This document shows, piece after piece, positions 1 to 7,542 of a stretch of DNA of 64,000 nt (the stretch's first letter is position 1; the number at the start of each line of letters is the position of its first letter). The DNA is from Clostridium sp. Lineage in GTDB: Bacteria; Bacillota; Clostridia; Oscillospirales; Acutalibacteraceae. The translations under genes were made by a program, and so were the position numbers. The DNA lies in the NCBI GenBank assembly GCA_031272895.1, contig JAISSW010000010.1, positions 34,038 through 98,037 on the forward strand. The letters are read 5' to 3'. The notes beneath the pieces are model-generated. The model had not been told where the DNA came from. It saw only the letters and a program-made list of their open reading frames with translations, and ran no database searches.

Positions 1-374
1 TGCCGCTGGGGATTTCCGGAACAACCAATATGCTCAAGGTTCACCTGATAGGCGATGTGCTGTGTAAGGGCAAGGGTATAGGTCGCCGCAGCGCCATGGG
101 AGAGGTTTTCCGCGTGACGGACAAAAAAAGCGGCGAGAGCTTCAACCGCGGGGATATTCTTGTGGCGGAGGAGATTAACGACGCGCTTTTGCCGCTTATC
201 CCAATTGCCGGCGGTTTGGTGCTTGACGGCGCAGACCGTGACGGTCAGGCGGCGACGCTTGCGAAGGCGCTTGAGCTGCCCGTAATAATAGAGGCGGAGG
301 GGGCGATTCAGCTGCTGAAGAGCGGCACGGTCGTCACAGTGGACGCGGCGAAGGGCGTTGTGCGGGTCAATTGA
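1..374 (+). CDS. pyk: Pyruvate kinase, C-terminal fragment (5' end outside window)
   Basis: The reading frame is open from base 3 and reads PLGISGTTNMLKVHLIGDVL before running to a TGA at 372-374. The segment GTTNMLKVH followed by GKGIGRRSAMGEV matches the junction between the regulatory C-domain of pyruvate kinase and the extra C-terminal PEP-utilizer-like mobile domain that Bacillus/Clostridia-type enzymes carry. Pyruvate kinase makes ATP and pyruvate from phosphoenolpyruvate and ADP in glycolysis. The extra domain here has the usual swivelling-domain features: GxGIGRxS, then ILVAEEINDALLPLI, then AGGLVLDGA. The catalytic barrel lies upstream of the window. folC overlaps the stop by one base, so the two are probably co-transcribed and translationally coupled. 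Confidence 0.85.
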   Translation, partial: PLGISGTTNMLKVHLIGDVLCKGKGIGRRSAMGEVFRVTDKKSGESFNRGDILVAEEINDALLPLIPIAGGLVLDGADRDGQAATLAKALELPVIIEAEGAIQLLKSGTVVTVDAAKGVVRVN

Positions 375-1669
375 TGAACGAGGGCGAAGCCATTGAATAT
401 TTGCATTCGCTGCAGGCCTTCGGTGTGCGCCCCGGCTTGGAGCGCATGGCGGCGCTTTGCTCCCTTATAGCTCAGCCGCAGCTTAAAACAAGCTTTGTCC
501 ATGTGGCGGGGACCAATGGCAAGGGCAGCACCTGCGCAATGCTTGAGAGCGCTCTGCGCAGCGCGGGCTACAAAACCGGGCTGTTTATTTCCCCTTATGT
601 TTATGACTTTTGCGAGCGCATACAGCTGAACGGCAAGCCCGTCGGCGGGGAGCAGCTGGCACAGGCCGTTGCCCGGGTGCGGGCGGCAATCAAAAAAATG
701 CCCGCGGAGTTCTTGCCCGTCACGGAGTTTGAGGCGCTTACGGCGGCGGCTTTCTTAGTGTTTGCCGACGCCGCCTGTGATGTGGTTGTGCTGGAAACGG
801 GGCTTGGCGGGCGCTTGGATTCCACCAACATTATTCCGCGGCCCATTTGCGCGGCAATCACCAAAATTGCCCTTGACCACACAGCGATTCTTGGCGGCAG
901 CCTTGCGCGGATTGCCGCCGAAAAATGCGGCATACTCAAGGGCGGCACGGCGGTTATTTATCCGGAGCAGGAGCCGGAGGCTCTTGATGAAATACGCAAA
1001 AGGGCGGGGGAGAGCGGAACCCGTCTGATAATCCCCGGCGCGGACGAGTTCAGGGAGCTTGACGCGGATTGCTACGGCACAAGTGCGGAAATCTGCGGGC
1101 TTGAAATGAAAATACCGTTGCCGGGCGCGCATATGCTCAGGAACGCCGCCGTTGCGGTTCGTACGCTGCTTGCCTTGCGGGAGGGAGGGCTTGCAATCCC
1201 GGACGAGGCAATAGTGCGGGGCATAGAGCGGACGGCAATCCCGGCAAGAATGGAAAGACGGGTGCTCTGCGGCGTACCCGCGCTGATTGACGGCGGGCAT
1301 AACCCGGATTGCGCCGCCGCCCTTGCCGCCCTGCTTAAGCGGCATTTTGCGGCTTGGCACATTGAGGCTGTTTGCGGAATGATGGGCGACAAGGACTCAG
1401 GCGGATATTTGGAATGCCTTGCGCCCCTTATTGCCCACATGGCGGCTATTAGCCTGCCGCCGCCAAGGGGTGCGAGTGCGCAAGAGCTTGCCGCAGCCGC
1501 CCGTGCGCGGGGCATAGATTGCACCGCAGAGGAAAGCCCCGCCGCCGCGCTGAAAGCCGCCCAAGGACGGCTGAGCGGCAGAGAGAGGGCGCTGCTGTTG
1601 GTCTGCGGTTCGTTTGTGACGGCACAGAGCGTTGTTGCCGCCGCCAAGGAGATTAATCAAGGAGGATAA
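374..1669 (+). CDS. folC: Folylpolyglutamate synthase / dihydrofolate synthase
   Basis: This enzyme adds glutamates to tetrahydrofolate, and often also glutamate to dihydropteroate, using ATP. It belongs to the Mur-ligase-like family. Near the N-terminus it has the P-loop VAGTNGKGST. The acidic Mg site follows in VLETGLGGRLDSTN, and the C-terminal domain has the conserved LIDGGHNPD. Length (about 431 residues) is normal for the family. ATG 374 overlaps the TGA of pyruvate kinase by one base (TGATG), which fits translational coupling. A TTG at 371 is in frame but less likely. tcdA starts 2 bases after the stop, so pyk-folC-tcdA read as one transcript. Confidence 0.93.
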   Translation: MNEGEAIEYLHSLQAFGVRPGLERMAALCSLIAQPQLKTSFVHVAGTNGKGSTCAMLESALRSAGYKTGLFISPYVYDFCERIQLNGKPVGGEQLAQAVARVRAAIKKMPAEFLPVTEFEALTAAAFLVFADAACDVVVLETGLGGRLDSTNIIPRPICAAITKIALDHTAILGGSLARIAAEKCGILKGGTAVIYPEQEPEALDEIRKRAGESGTRLIIPGADEFRELDADCYGTSAEICGLEMKIPLPGAHMLRNAAVAVRTLLALREGGLAIPDEAIVRGIERTAIPARMERRVLCGVPALIDGGHNPDCAAALAALLKRHFAAWHIEAVCGMMGDKDSGGYLECLAPLIAHMAAISLPPPRGASAQELAAAARARGIDCTAEESPAAALKAAQGRLSGRERALLLVCGSFVTAQSVVAAAKEINQGG

Positions 1670-1671
1670 CC

Positions 1672-2448
1672 ATGCCCGACCAATTTTCACGCACCCGCCT
1701 GCTTATCGGGCAGAAGGGGATAGACAGGCTCAAAAGCGCCCACGTCATTGTGTTCGGCATTGGCGGCGTTGGCGGCTACGCCGTGGAGGCGCTTGCGAGA
1801 GCAGGCGTGGGGGCTATCACCCTTGTTGACGACGACAAAATCTGCCTGACGAACCTCAACCGCCAGCTTCACGCCCTGCGCCATACGGTGGGGCAATATA
1901 AGGTGGACGCCGCAGCGGAGCGTATACTGCAAATCAACCCCAAATGCGCCGTTACCGCGCGCAAGTGCTTCTTTTTGCCGGAAAACGAGGACGAGTTTGA
2001 TTTTTTCCTTTATGACTACGTTTTGGACGCAATAGACACGGTTTCGGGCAAGCTTGCGCTGGTTCTTAAGGCTCAGGCGGCGGGTACTCCAATAATAAGC
2101 TGCATGGGTGCGGGCAACAAAACAGACGCCTCTGCTTTCCGTGCCGCGGATATTTTTGAAACAAGCGTTTGCCCCCTTGCCCGCGTTATGCGCAGAGAGC
2201 TGAAAGCGCGCGGTGTTAAAAGCCTAAGGGTGGTTTATTCCACGGAGCAGCCGCTTGAGCCTTATCAGGACCCGCAATATTCCTGCAGGGGAAACTGCAT
2301 TTGTCCCCCCGGCACCGCCCGCAATTGTGATATCCGCCGGCAAATTCCGGGCAGCCTTGCCCATGTGCCGGCGGCGGCGGGGCTTGTCTGTGCCGGAGAG
2401 ATTATCAACGGGCTTTTGGGGCAAGAGCGGCGGCAAAATAAAAATTAA
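1672..2448 (+). CDS. tcdA: tRNA threonylcarbamoyladenosine dehydratase (ThiF/E1-like family)
   Basis: TcdA (CsdL/YgdL) uses ATP to cyclise t6A37 in tRNAs that read ANN codons, giving ct6A. The protein has the E1-like Rossmann motif GIGGVGGYAVEALARAG, then the acidic strand LVDDDKICLTNLNRQ, the family's DAIDTVSGK segment, and ICPPGTARNCDIRRQIPG in the C-terminal part. At 258 residues the length is typical. The start is preceded by AAGGAGGATAACC, an excellent ribosome binding site. The position behind folC is not a functional clue. Other ThiF-family roles (MoeB, ThiF) are less likely, because there is no partner sulfur-carrier gene nearby and the Asn-Leu-Asn-Arg-Gln segment and C-terminus look TcdA-like. 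Confidence 0.85.
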   Translation: MPDQFSRTRLLIGQKGIDRLKSAHVIVFGIGGVGGYAVEALARAGVGAITLVDDDKICLTNLNRQLHALRHTVGQYKVDAAAERILQINPKCAVTARKCFFLPENEDEFDFFLYDYVLDAIDTVSGKLALVLKAQAAGTPIISCMGAGNKTDASAFRAADIFETSVCPLARVMRRELKARGVKSLRVVYSTEQPLEPYQDPQYSCRGNCICPPGTARNCDIRRQIPGSLAHVPAAAGLVCAGEIINGLLGQERRQNKN

Positions 2449-2489
2449 CATTTGCGGCTTGCGTAGTTAATAAAAATATGTTAAAATTT

Positions 2490-2516
2490 GCGTGGCGGTT
2501 AGCGCCGCGCATTTTT
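2490..2516 (+). terminator. Intrinsic terminator after tcdA
   Basis: An 8-bp stem GCGTGGCG/CGCCGCGC (2490-2497 with 2503-2510, one T·G pair) has a 5-base loop and is followed by ATTTTT. It separates the pyk-folC-tcdA transcript from the surface-protein cluster. The AT-rich stretch 2466-2489 just upstream may also hold a weak promoter (TTGCGT, 17 bases, TAAAAT). Confidence 0.6.
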
Positions 2517-2536
2517 GACAGGGAGCGTGTTGGAAA

Positions 2537-3649
2537 ATGAAAAAGGCGTTGAAAATTATGGGCTGTTTACTTTTATGTGTGCTGGTGGCGGCACTGGGCT
2601 TTGTTGTGTGGTACGGGCGCAACGAGGACCACCGTATTGATGAAACCGTAACAGAAAACGACTACAGCCGTATATTGCAGGAGAATATCACCGGCAACCC
2701 GCGCGTGGTTGATATTGCCATGCTTTGCGCGCACGATGCGTTCAGCAACAAAATCACATCACAAAGTCCGCTTGACCCCAACGATGAGAACCAAATTTTG
2801 GATAACAGTGTGCTGCGCGCAATTGTGGGCGGGGTGTTCGCGCGGCAGGCAAAGGCACAAAAAAGCAACGGCTATGAGCTGGCAACCCGCGGCGTGCGTT
2901 ATTTTGACGTGCGTGTGTGCTATGACGACGGTGTTTGGCAGAATATGCACTCTTTCATTTCAGCTCCGTTTGAGGAAAACCTGCGCTATTTGCTGCGCTT
3001 TTTAAGCGAAAACCCGGGTGAAATGCTTGTTGTGGATATTCAGCACCATAAGCCCCAGCCGCTTACAAGCCAAGACATGATTGACTTCATCGGCACTGTT
3101 GAGGAGGACGGCAAGAGCCTTTGGGATTATGTGAGCTATGACCCAAATGAAATTTCACTTGGAGAGCTGCGCTTTAAGGACGTAACAAAGGACGGAGCCG
3201 GCGTTGTTGTGCTTATTAAAACAGAGCAGTACGAGGGCTGTAAGTTCTACGAATATGTTGGCGAGCAGAACGAGAGCGGCGGCATTGGCAGCTATGTTGA
3301 GGGAGTCAGCGTTAGGGCAAACTGGCACAACAAGCCCAAGGTGGAGCAAATCATCGAGGGGATTGAGAAGGAATACGCCTACCTTACGGAAAACTTTGAG
3401 CTTTACAAAAACACCTTCCGCGCAAACCAATCCCAAACAACCGCGCCGCTGGATTTGGGGCTTTTCCCCTACTGGAGCCTGCTGCACGACGCGGAGGAGA
3501 GCAACAACGTCATTCTTGCTCAGCCGGATTTTGACAAGTGGCTGGAGGTAATGCCGGTGCTGTGGACAAACAATTCGGACACAATGGTGGACGGCTATAA
3601 CGATAATGTGATTGCCCGCCTTAACAGCTTTAACAGGAAGTTGAAGTAA
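2537..3649 (+). CDS. Secreted/membrane-anchored PI-PLC X-domain-like phosphodiesterase
   Basis: A 20-residue hydrophobic segment (about residues 6-25) acts as a signal peptide or membrane anchor; no lipobox is clear. The rest resembles the TIM barrel of bacterial phosphatidylinositol-specific phospholipase C X domains. CAHDAFSNKI gives the first catalytic His (usually GTHDS). GVRYFDVRV is the usual RYFDIR strand, and NMHSF supplies the second His region. FLSENPGEMLVVDIQ matches the FLxxNPxE helix and following strand. In this family the two His act as acid and base to cleave a phosphodiester in PI-type lipids. Substrate is unknown here. The gene is first in a tightly packed run with a GH13 enzyme, an LCP-like protein and a transglutaminase lipoprotein; its stop overlaps the next start (TAATG). 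Confidence 0.7.
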   Translation: MKKALKIMGCLLLCVLVAALGFVVWYGRNEDHRIDETVTENDYSRILQENITGNPRVVDIAMLCAHDAFSNKITSQSPLDPNDENQILDNSVLRAIVGGVFARQAKAQKSNGYELATRGVRYFDVRVCYDDGVWQNMHSFISAPFEENLRYLLRFLSENPGEMLVVDIQHHKPQPLTSQDMIDFIGTVEEDGKSLWDYVSYDPNEISLGELRFKDVTKDGAGVVVLIKTEQYEGCKFYEYVGEQNESGGIGSYVEGVSVRANWHNKPKVEQIIEGIEKEYAYLTENFELYKNTFRANQSQTTAPLDLGLFPYWSLLHDAEESNNVILAQPDFDKWLEVMPVLWTNNSDTMVDGYNDNVIARLNSFNRKLK

Positions 3650-5445
3650 TGGAACATATCCCCTTTCAAGCCCGCAAGGAGTACCACAAATCACCCTTTG
3701 GGGCGTTGCAACGCGGCACGGAGCTTACGCTCCGTGTTGTGGTGCCGCGCGCCTGGGGCTGTAGCGCCGCACGGGTTTTGTTTGGGCGCGACGGTGAGGA
3801 GCTCTCCCCCTACCCCATGCTTTGGGAGCGAATGGAGGGGGAAAACGAAGAGTGGTGGTGCGTCAGCTTGGGAGGGGAAAAGCCAACGGGGCTTTACCGC
3901 TACCGCTTTGAGTGCGACCTGGCGCAAGGCCCCTGGTCAATCGGCGCGGGAGAGGGAGCAAGGGGAGTATGGGGCGGCGAGGACTGCTTCCCGCTGACGA
4001 TATATGACGAGGAGTACCAAGCGCCCGAATGGCTTTTGGGCGGGGTTATATACCAAATTTTTCCCGACAGGTTTTGCGCAAGCGGCAAGCAAAAACAGGG
4101 AGTTCCGCGGGACAGGCTTTTGCGCGGTGATTGGGGCGGAGAGCCGCTTGCCGAGCCGATAAGGACAGGGGAGGAGCAGCCCGAAAGCTATGACTTCTTC
4201 GGCGGGGATTTGGCGGGGATAACAAAAAAACTGCCCTATCTTCATTCGCTTGGAGTAAGCTGCGTCTACCTCAACCCTATTTTTGAGGCGAACAGCAACC
4301 ACCGCTACGACACCGCAGACTACTCCAAAATAGATTCACTTCTTGGAACTGAGGAGGATTTTCGCACCCTCTGCGAGCGGGCAAGGGAGCAGGGCATTGC
4401 CGTTGTTTTGGACGGTGTTTTCAGCCACACCGGCGCGGACAGCGTCTATTTCAACCGCTCCGGGCGCTATGGGGCGGGCGGAGCCTACCGTGATGTGAAC
4501 AGCCCTTACCGCGGCTGGTATAAATTCGGGGATTACCCGCACGGCTACCGCTCATGGTGGGGCGTGGATATTTTGCCGGAGCTGCGCGAGGAGGAGCGCA
4601 CATATATTGATTTTATCGCCGGGGAGGAGGGAATAGCCCGCAAATGGCTGCGCTTGGGGGCGTCAGGCTGGCGCTTGGACGTGGCCGACGAGCTGCCCGA
4701 CTGTTTTTTGGATTCCTTTGCGGCGGCGGTTAAGCGGGAAAAGCCGGATTGCTACCTGTTGGGAGAGGTTTGGGAGGACGCGAGCGACAAAATAAGCTAT
4801 GGGCAGCGGCGGCGCTATTTGCAGGGCAAGCAGCTGGATTCTGTTATGAACTACCCCTTGGCGCGGGCGATTTTGGCCTTTGCCCTTGGCGAGGAGGGCT
4901 GCGCCGAGCGCCTTGCGGAATGCTACGAAAGCCTGTGTGAGCATTACCCGCCGCGGGCGCTGAACCTTGCCATGAACCACATAGGTACGCACGATACGAT
5001 ACGGGCGCTTAGCCTTTTGGGCGGCGCGGAGCTTGACGGGCGCAGGGCAATGCCTCTTACAAGGGAGCAAAGGCGCTTAGCGCTCACGCGGCTGAAAACG
5101 GCGGCGGTGCTGCAATATTGCCTGCCGGGCTTGCCCTGTGTTTATTACGGCGACGAGGCGGGGCTTGAGGGAGGGCTTGACCCCTTCAACCGCGGCTGTT
5201 TCCCTTGGGGGGAGGAGGACGCCGAGCTGACGGAGCATTACCGAGCCTTGGGCAAAATGCGCCGTGAGCACAGGGAGCTTTTCGCGTCGGCGCCGTGCGG
5301 CATATTGCAAGCGTGCGGCGGCAAAATATGCTTTGAGCGCAGGGGCAAAACCGAGCTTATGCGTGTGAGCGTAACGACGGGCAGTGAGCCAAGCTACGAG
5401 ATAACTTTCACTCCAAAGGGGGACGACGGCAATGAAGGAGCCTAA
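3649..5445 (+). CDS. GH13 alpha-glycosidase of neopullulanase/cyclomaltodextrinase type
   Basis: This is a cytoplasmic-type enzyme with no signal peptide. The first about 120 residues look like the N-terminal beta domain (CBM34-like) of neopullulanases. The barrel then starts at VIYQIFPDRF. All four GH13 signature regions are present: DGVFSHTG (region I), GWRLDVADELP with the nucleophile Asp (II), LLGEVWEDA with the acid/base Glu (III), and NHIGTHDT with the third Asp (IV). KLPYLHSLGVSCVYLNPIF and YNTAD-like RYDTADY are standard family landmarks. The enzyme likely hydrolyses alpha-1,4-linked maltodextrins or cyclodextrins. It starts inside the TAA of the PLC-like gene and overlaps the LCP-like gene by 14 bases, so it is part of one operon. 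Confidence 0.88.
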   Translation: MEHIPFQARKEYHKSPFGALQRGTELTLRVVVPRAWGCSAARVLFGRDGEELSPYPMLWERMEGENEEWWCVSLGGEKPTGLYRYRFECDLAQGPWSIGAGEGARGVWGGEDCFPLTIYDEEYQAPEWLLGGVIYQIFPDRFCASGKQKQGVPRDRLLRGDWGGEPLAEPIRTGEEQPESYDFFGGDLAGITKKLPYLHSLGVSCVYLNPIFEANSNHRYDTADYSKIDSLLGTEEDFRTLCERAREQGIAVVLDGVFSHTGADSVYFNRSGRYGAGGAYRDVNSPYRGWYKFGDYPHGYRSWWGVDILPELREEERTYIDFIAGEEGIARKWLRLGASGWRLDVADELPDCFLDSFAAAVKREKPDCYLLGEVWEDASDKISYGQRRRYLQGKQLDSVMNYPLARAILAFALGEEGCAERLAECYESLCEHYPPRALNLAMNHIGTHDTIRALSLLGGAELDGRRAMPLTREQRRLALTRLKTAAVLQYCLPGLPCVYYGDEAGLEGGLDPFNRGCFPWGEEDAELTEHYRALGKMRREHRELFASAPCGILQACGGKICFERRGKTELMRVSVTTGSEPSYEITFTPKGDDGNEGA

Positions 5446-6241
5446 GCAGACACGGCAGGAATACCGCACCGCAAAGCAGGAGCAGAGCCGCCGCAGCTTG
5501 CGAATGCTGGCAGCCTTTCTTGCGTTTTTTGTGCTGGTGGGCGGGCTCTCCGCGCTGTATTATTGGAGGAACGCGGCGCCAAAGCTGCCAGAGGACACAA
5601 GCACAACCCAAGCGGAAACAACTTCCGAGCCGCAGCCGGGTGTGCTTGGAGCCGCGAGCTTTTTTGTTTACCTCAAAAGCACAAGCGGCCAGGCGGACGC
5701 CGCGGCGATTATAAGGGTGGACGCGGACGCGGCAAGCGCAAGCGTCCGTGTGCTGGACGCCGAGCTGCTTGAGCTGCTTAAGCAGGACGACGGGCTTTCC
5801 TCACCTGCGCAGTGCGCAATCAGCCTAAAGGAACGCAAGCTCAGCGCCAACCGACATATAATAATTGAGGAGCGCGGCTTTAAGGATTTGGTTAACAGCC
5901 TTGGGGGGCTTGAAATAACCATGGAGGAAAAGCTGGATTTTATGTGGGACGGGGCAAAGCGCAGCCTGCTTAAGGGCAAAAACCTGCTGCGCGGGGAGAG
6001 TCTGCTGCGCTATTTGCAGTACCTTGCGCAAAACGGCGACACCGCCGCCCAGGGCGACATAGTATGCGGCTTGTTGTCCGTGGGGCTTAACGCAAAAACC
6101 CACGCTAAGGGAGAGGCGCTGTTCGGGGAGCTGATTAACTACGTCAAAAGTGACATTACTGCAAAGGATTACGTTCAGTCGCTGCAGGCCTTGGATAATA
6201 TTGCGGAAAAGGGACTGCGGACCGAAAAAAGCGGAGGTTAA
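5432..6241 (+). CDS. Divergent LytR-CpsA-Psr (LCP)-like membrane protein
   Basis: A positively charged N-terminus (about 25 residues) is followed by one membrane helix (LAAFLAFFVLVGGLSALYY), a Ser/Thr-rich linker and an extracellular domain. The C-terminal half carries the LCP pattern: GFKDLVNSLGGLEITMEE, a Gly-rich turn, LLRGESLLRYLQY (LCP: L-GEQAL-YVR), then a helix starting GDIVCGLL. LCP proteins move glycopolymers from undecaprenyl-phosphate to peptidoglycan. Here the segment where the family has its PRD-T arginine motif instead reads SVRVLDAELLELL, and the second Arg cluster is also gone, so catalysis as a ligase is doubtful. Start ATG has AAAGGGGG ahead of it and overlaps the GH13 gene by 14 bases. 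Confidence 0.6.
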   Translation: MKEPKQTRQEYRTAKQEQSRRSLRMLAAFLAFFVLVGGLSALYYWRNAAPKLPEDTSTTQAETTSEPQPGVLGAASFFVYLKSTSGQADAAAIIRVDADAASASVRVLDAELLELLKQDDGLSSPAQCAISLKERKLSANRHIIIEERGFKDLVNSLGGLEITMEEKLDFMWDGAKRSLLKGKNLLRGESLLRYLQYLAQNGDTAAQGDIVCGLLSVGLNAKTHAKGEALFGELINYVKSDITAKDYVQSLQALDNIAEKGLRTEKSGG

Positions 6242-6244
6242 GGC

Positions 6245-7477
6245 TTGGCAAAGGCATTAAGGCGTGTTTCCGCGCTGGTTATAACCCTGATTTTGCTGCT
6301 TGGCGCCTGCCAAGCGGGCGATACCCTGCGCGGGCTTGCAACGGACGTGAGTGACTTTTTTTACTCCCTTTTGCCGCAGCAGCGGGCTTGGCAGGACCCG
6401 GTCGGCACGGAAAGAACCGACGCCGGGGGGAATAGTGAGATAGAGGCGCCGCCAAGCAGGCACTACTACAATAGGCTGAGCGAAGCCCAAAAGCAGGCAT
6501 ACGAGGAAATTCTTAAGGCTATGCCGGCTTTTCCGCAGCGAATTGAGCTGCCGGAGCTGGATAAGGAGGAGCTTGCCGAAACGGTTAAGGCGTACAGCTA
6601 TGATAATCCGGATAGGTTTAACCTTGGCGACAGCTACACCTTTTTAACCCAGGGCAAAAAGCGCTTTTTGGAGCCGAACTACCGCTTCGGCAAGGAAGAA
6701 TATGAGATAGCGCTGCAGAAAACGCAAACCGCAATAGAAACCTTCATGAAGGTGGCTCCCGTTAACGGCAGCGACTTTGAAAAAGAGCTTGCCGTGCATG
6801 ACTACCTTACCGCCCGCGTGCTTTACCAAAGCGACGGGCAGCCATACGAGGCGACGGCATACGGGGCGCTTGTGCTTGGCAAGGCCTCCTGTGAGGGCTA
6901 TGCCCGAGCCGCAAAGCTCTTGCTGGAGGCGCTTGGGATTGAAAGCCTGCTGAACACCGGCAACGCAACAAACAGCGGCGGCACTACTCAGGCGCATATG
7001 TGGAACTGCGTTAAGGTGGACGGTCAATGGTACCAGTTGGATGTGACATGGGACGACCCCGGCACGGATAACGGCGGAGTGCGCAGGTACGACTACTTTA
7101 ACCTTACGGACGCGGAGCTTGCCCTCACCCACGCCCAACGGGATGAGCTGGTGAAATGCACAAGCACGGCGGCAAATTATTTCCGCTACCGTGGGCTTTA
7201 CTTCAACGAATACAACACGGCGGCAAAAAATGCCGTCTCCGCGGCGGTTAAGAACAACGTTAAGGAGGGTAATTACCAGGTGGAGCTGCGCTTCAGCAGC
7301 ACGCAGGTTCTGCTTGACGAATATGAAAAGCTAATCAGTTCAACAAAGGGGGATATATACCGTATGCTGGAAACGGCGGCGCTTGCCTCCGACGTGCGGC
7401 TTGTGACAAACGAAATCAATTACAGTCTTAACGAGCAGCTGGGAATAATACGCATAATTTTCCGCCTTAAGTACTGA
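6245..7477 (+). CDS. Lipoprotein with transglutaminase-like (Cys-His-Asp) domain
   Basis: The signal peptide ends in LLLGACQAG, a lipobox that would put a lipid on the Cys near residue 21. Around residue 216 the sequence GKASCEGYARAAKLLLEALG gives the catalytic Cys. It is followed by QAHMWNCVKV (His) and YQLDVTWDDP (Asp). This Cys-His-Asp order is that of bacterial transglutaminase-core/cysteine protease-like proteins on cell surfaces, which often act in cell-wall or peptide processing. No substrate is evident. The start is TTG 6245 with GGAGG 9-12 bases upstream, 3 bases after the LCP-like gene's stop. It is the last gene of the 2537-7477 cluster before a new promoter. Confidence 0.75.
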   Translation: MAKALRRVSALVITLILLLGACQAGDTLRGLATDVSDFFYSLLPQQRAWQDPVGTERTDAGGNSEIEAPPSRHYYNRLSEAQKQAYEEILKAMPAFPQRIELPELDKEELAETVKAYSYDNPDRFNLGDSYTFLTQGKKRFLEPNYRFGKEEYEIALQKTQTAIETFMKVAPVNGSDFEKELAVHDYLTARVLYQSDGQPYEATAYGALVLGKASCEGYARAAKLLLEALGIESLLNTGNATNSGGTTQAHMWNCVKVDGQWYQLDVTWDDPGTDNGGVRRYDYFNLTDAELALTHAQRDELVKCTSTAANYFRYRGLYFNEYNTAAKNAVSAAVKNNVKEGNYQVELRFSSTQVLLDEYEKLISSTKGDIYRMLETAALASDVRLVTNEINYSLNEQLGIIRIIFRLKY

Positions 7478-7482
7478 TTTAC

Positions 7483-7512
7483 TTGACACGGACCTTGCAG
7501 TTGGGGTATACT
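7483..7512 (+). promoter_or_regulatory. SigA-type promoter for the cohesin-like gene
   Basis: TTGACA (7483-7488), an 18-base spacer, then TATACT (7507-7512). It lies right after the transglutaminase gene and 31 bases before the chosen start of the cohesin-like gene. An in-frame TTG at 7483 sits within the -35 box, so it cannot be that gene's start. Confidence 0.8.
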
Positions 7513-7542
7513 AATACAATAAAACATACGAGGAGAATCGCT

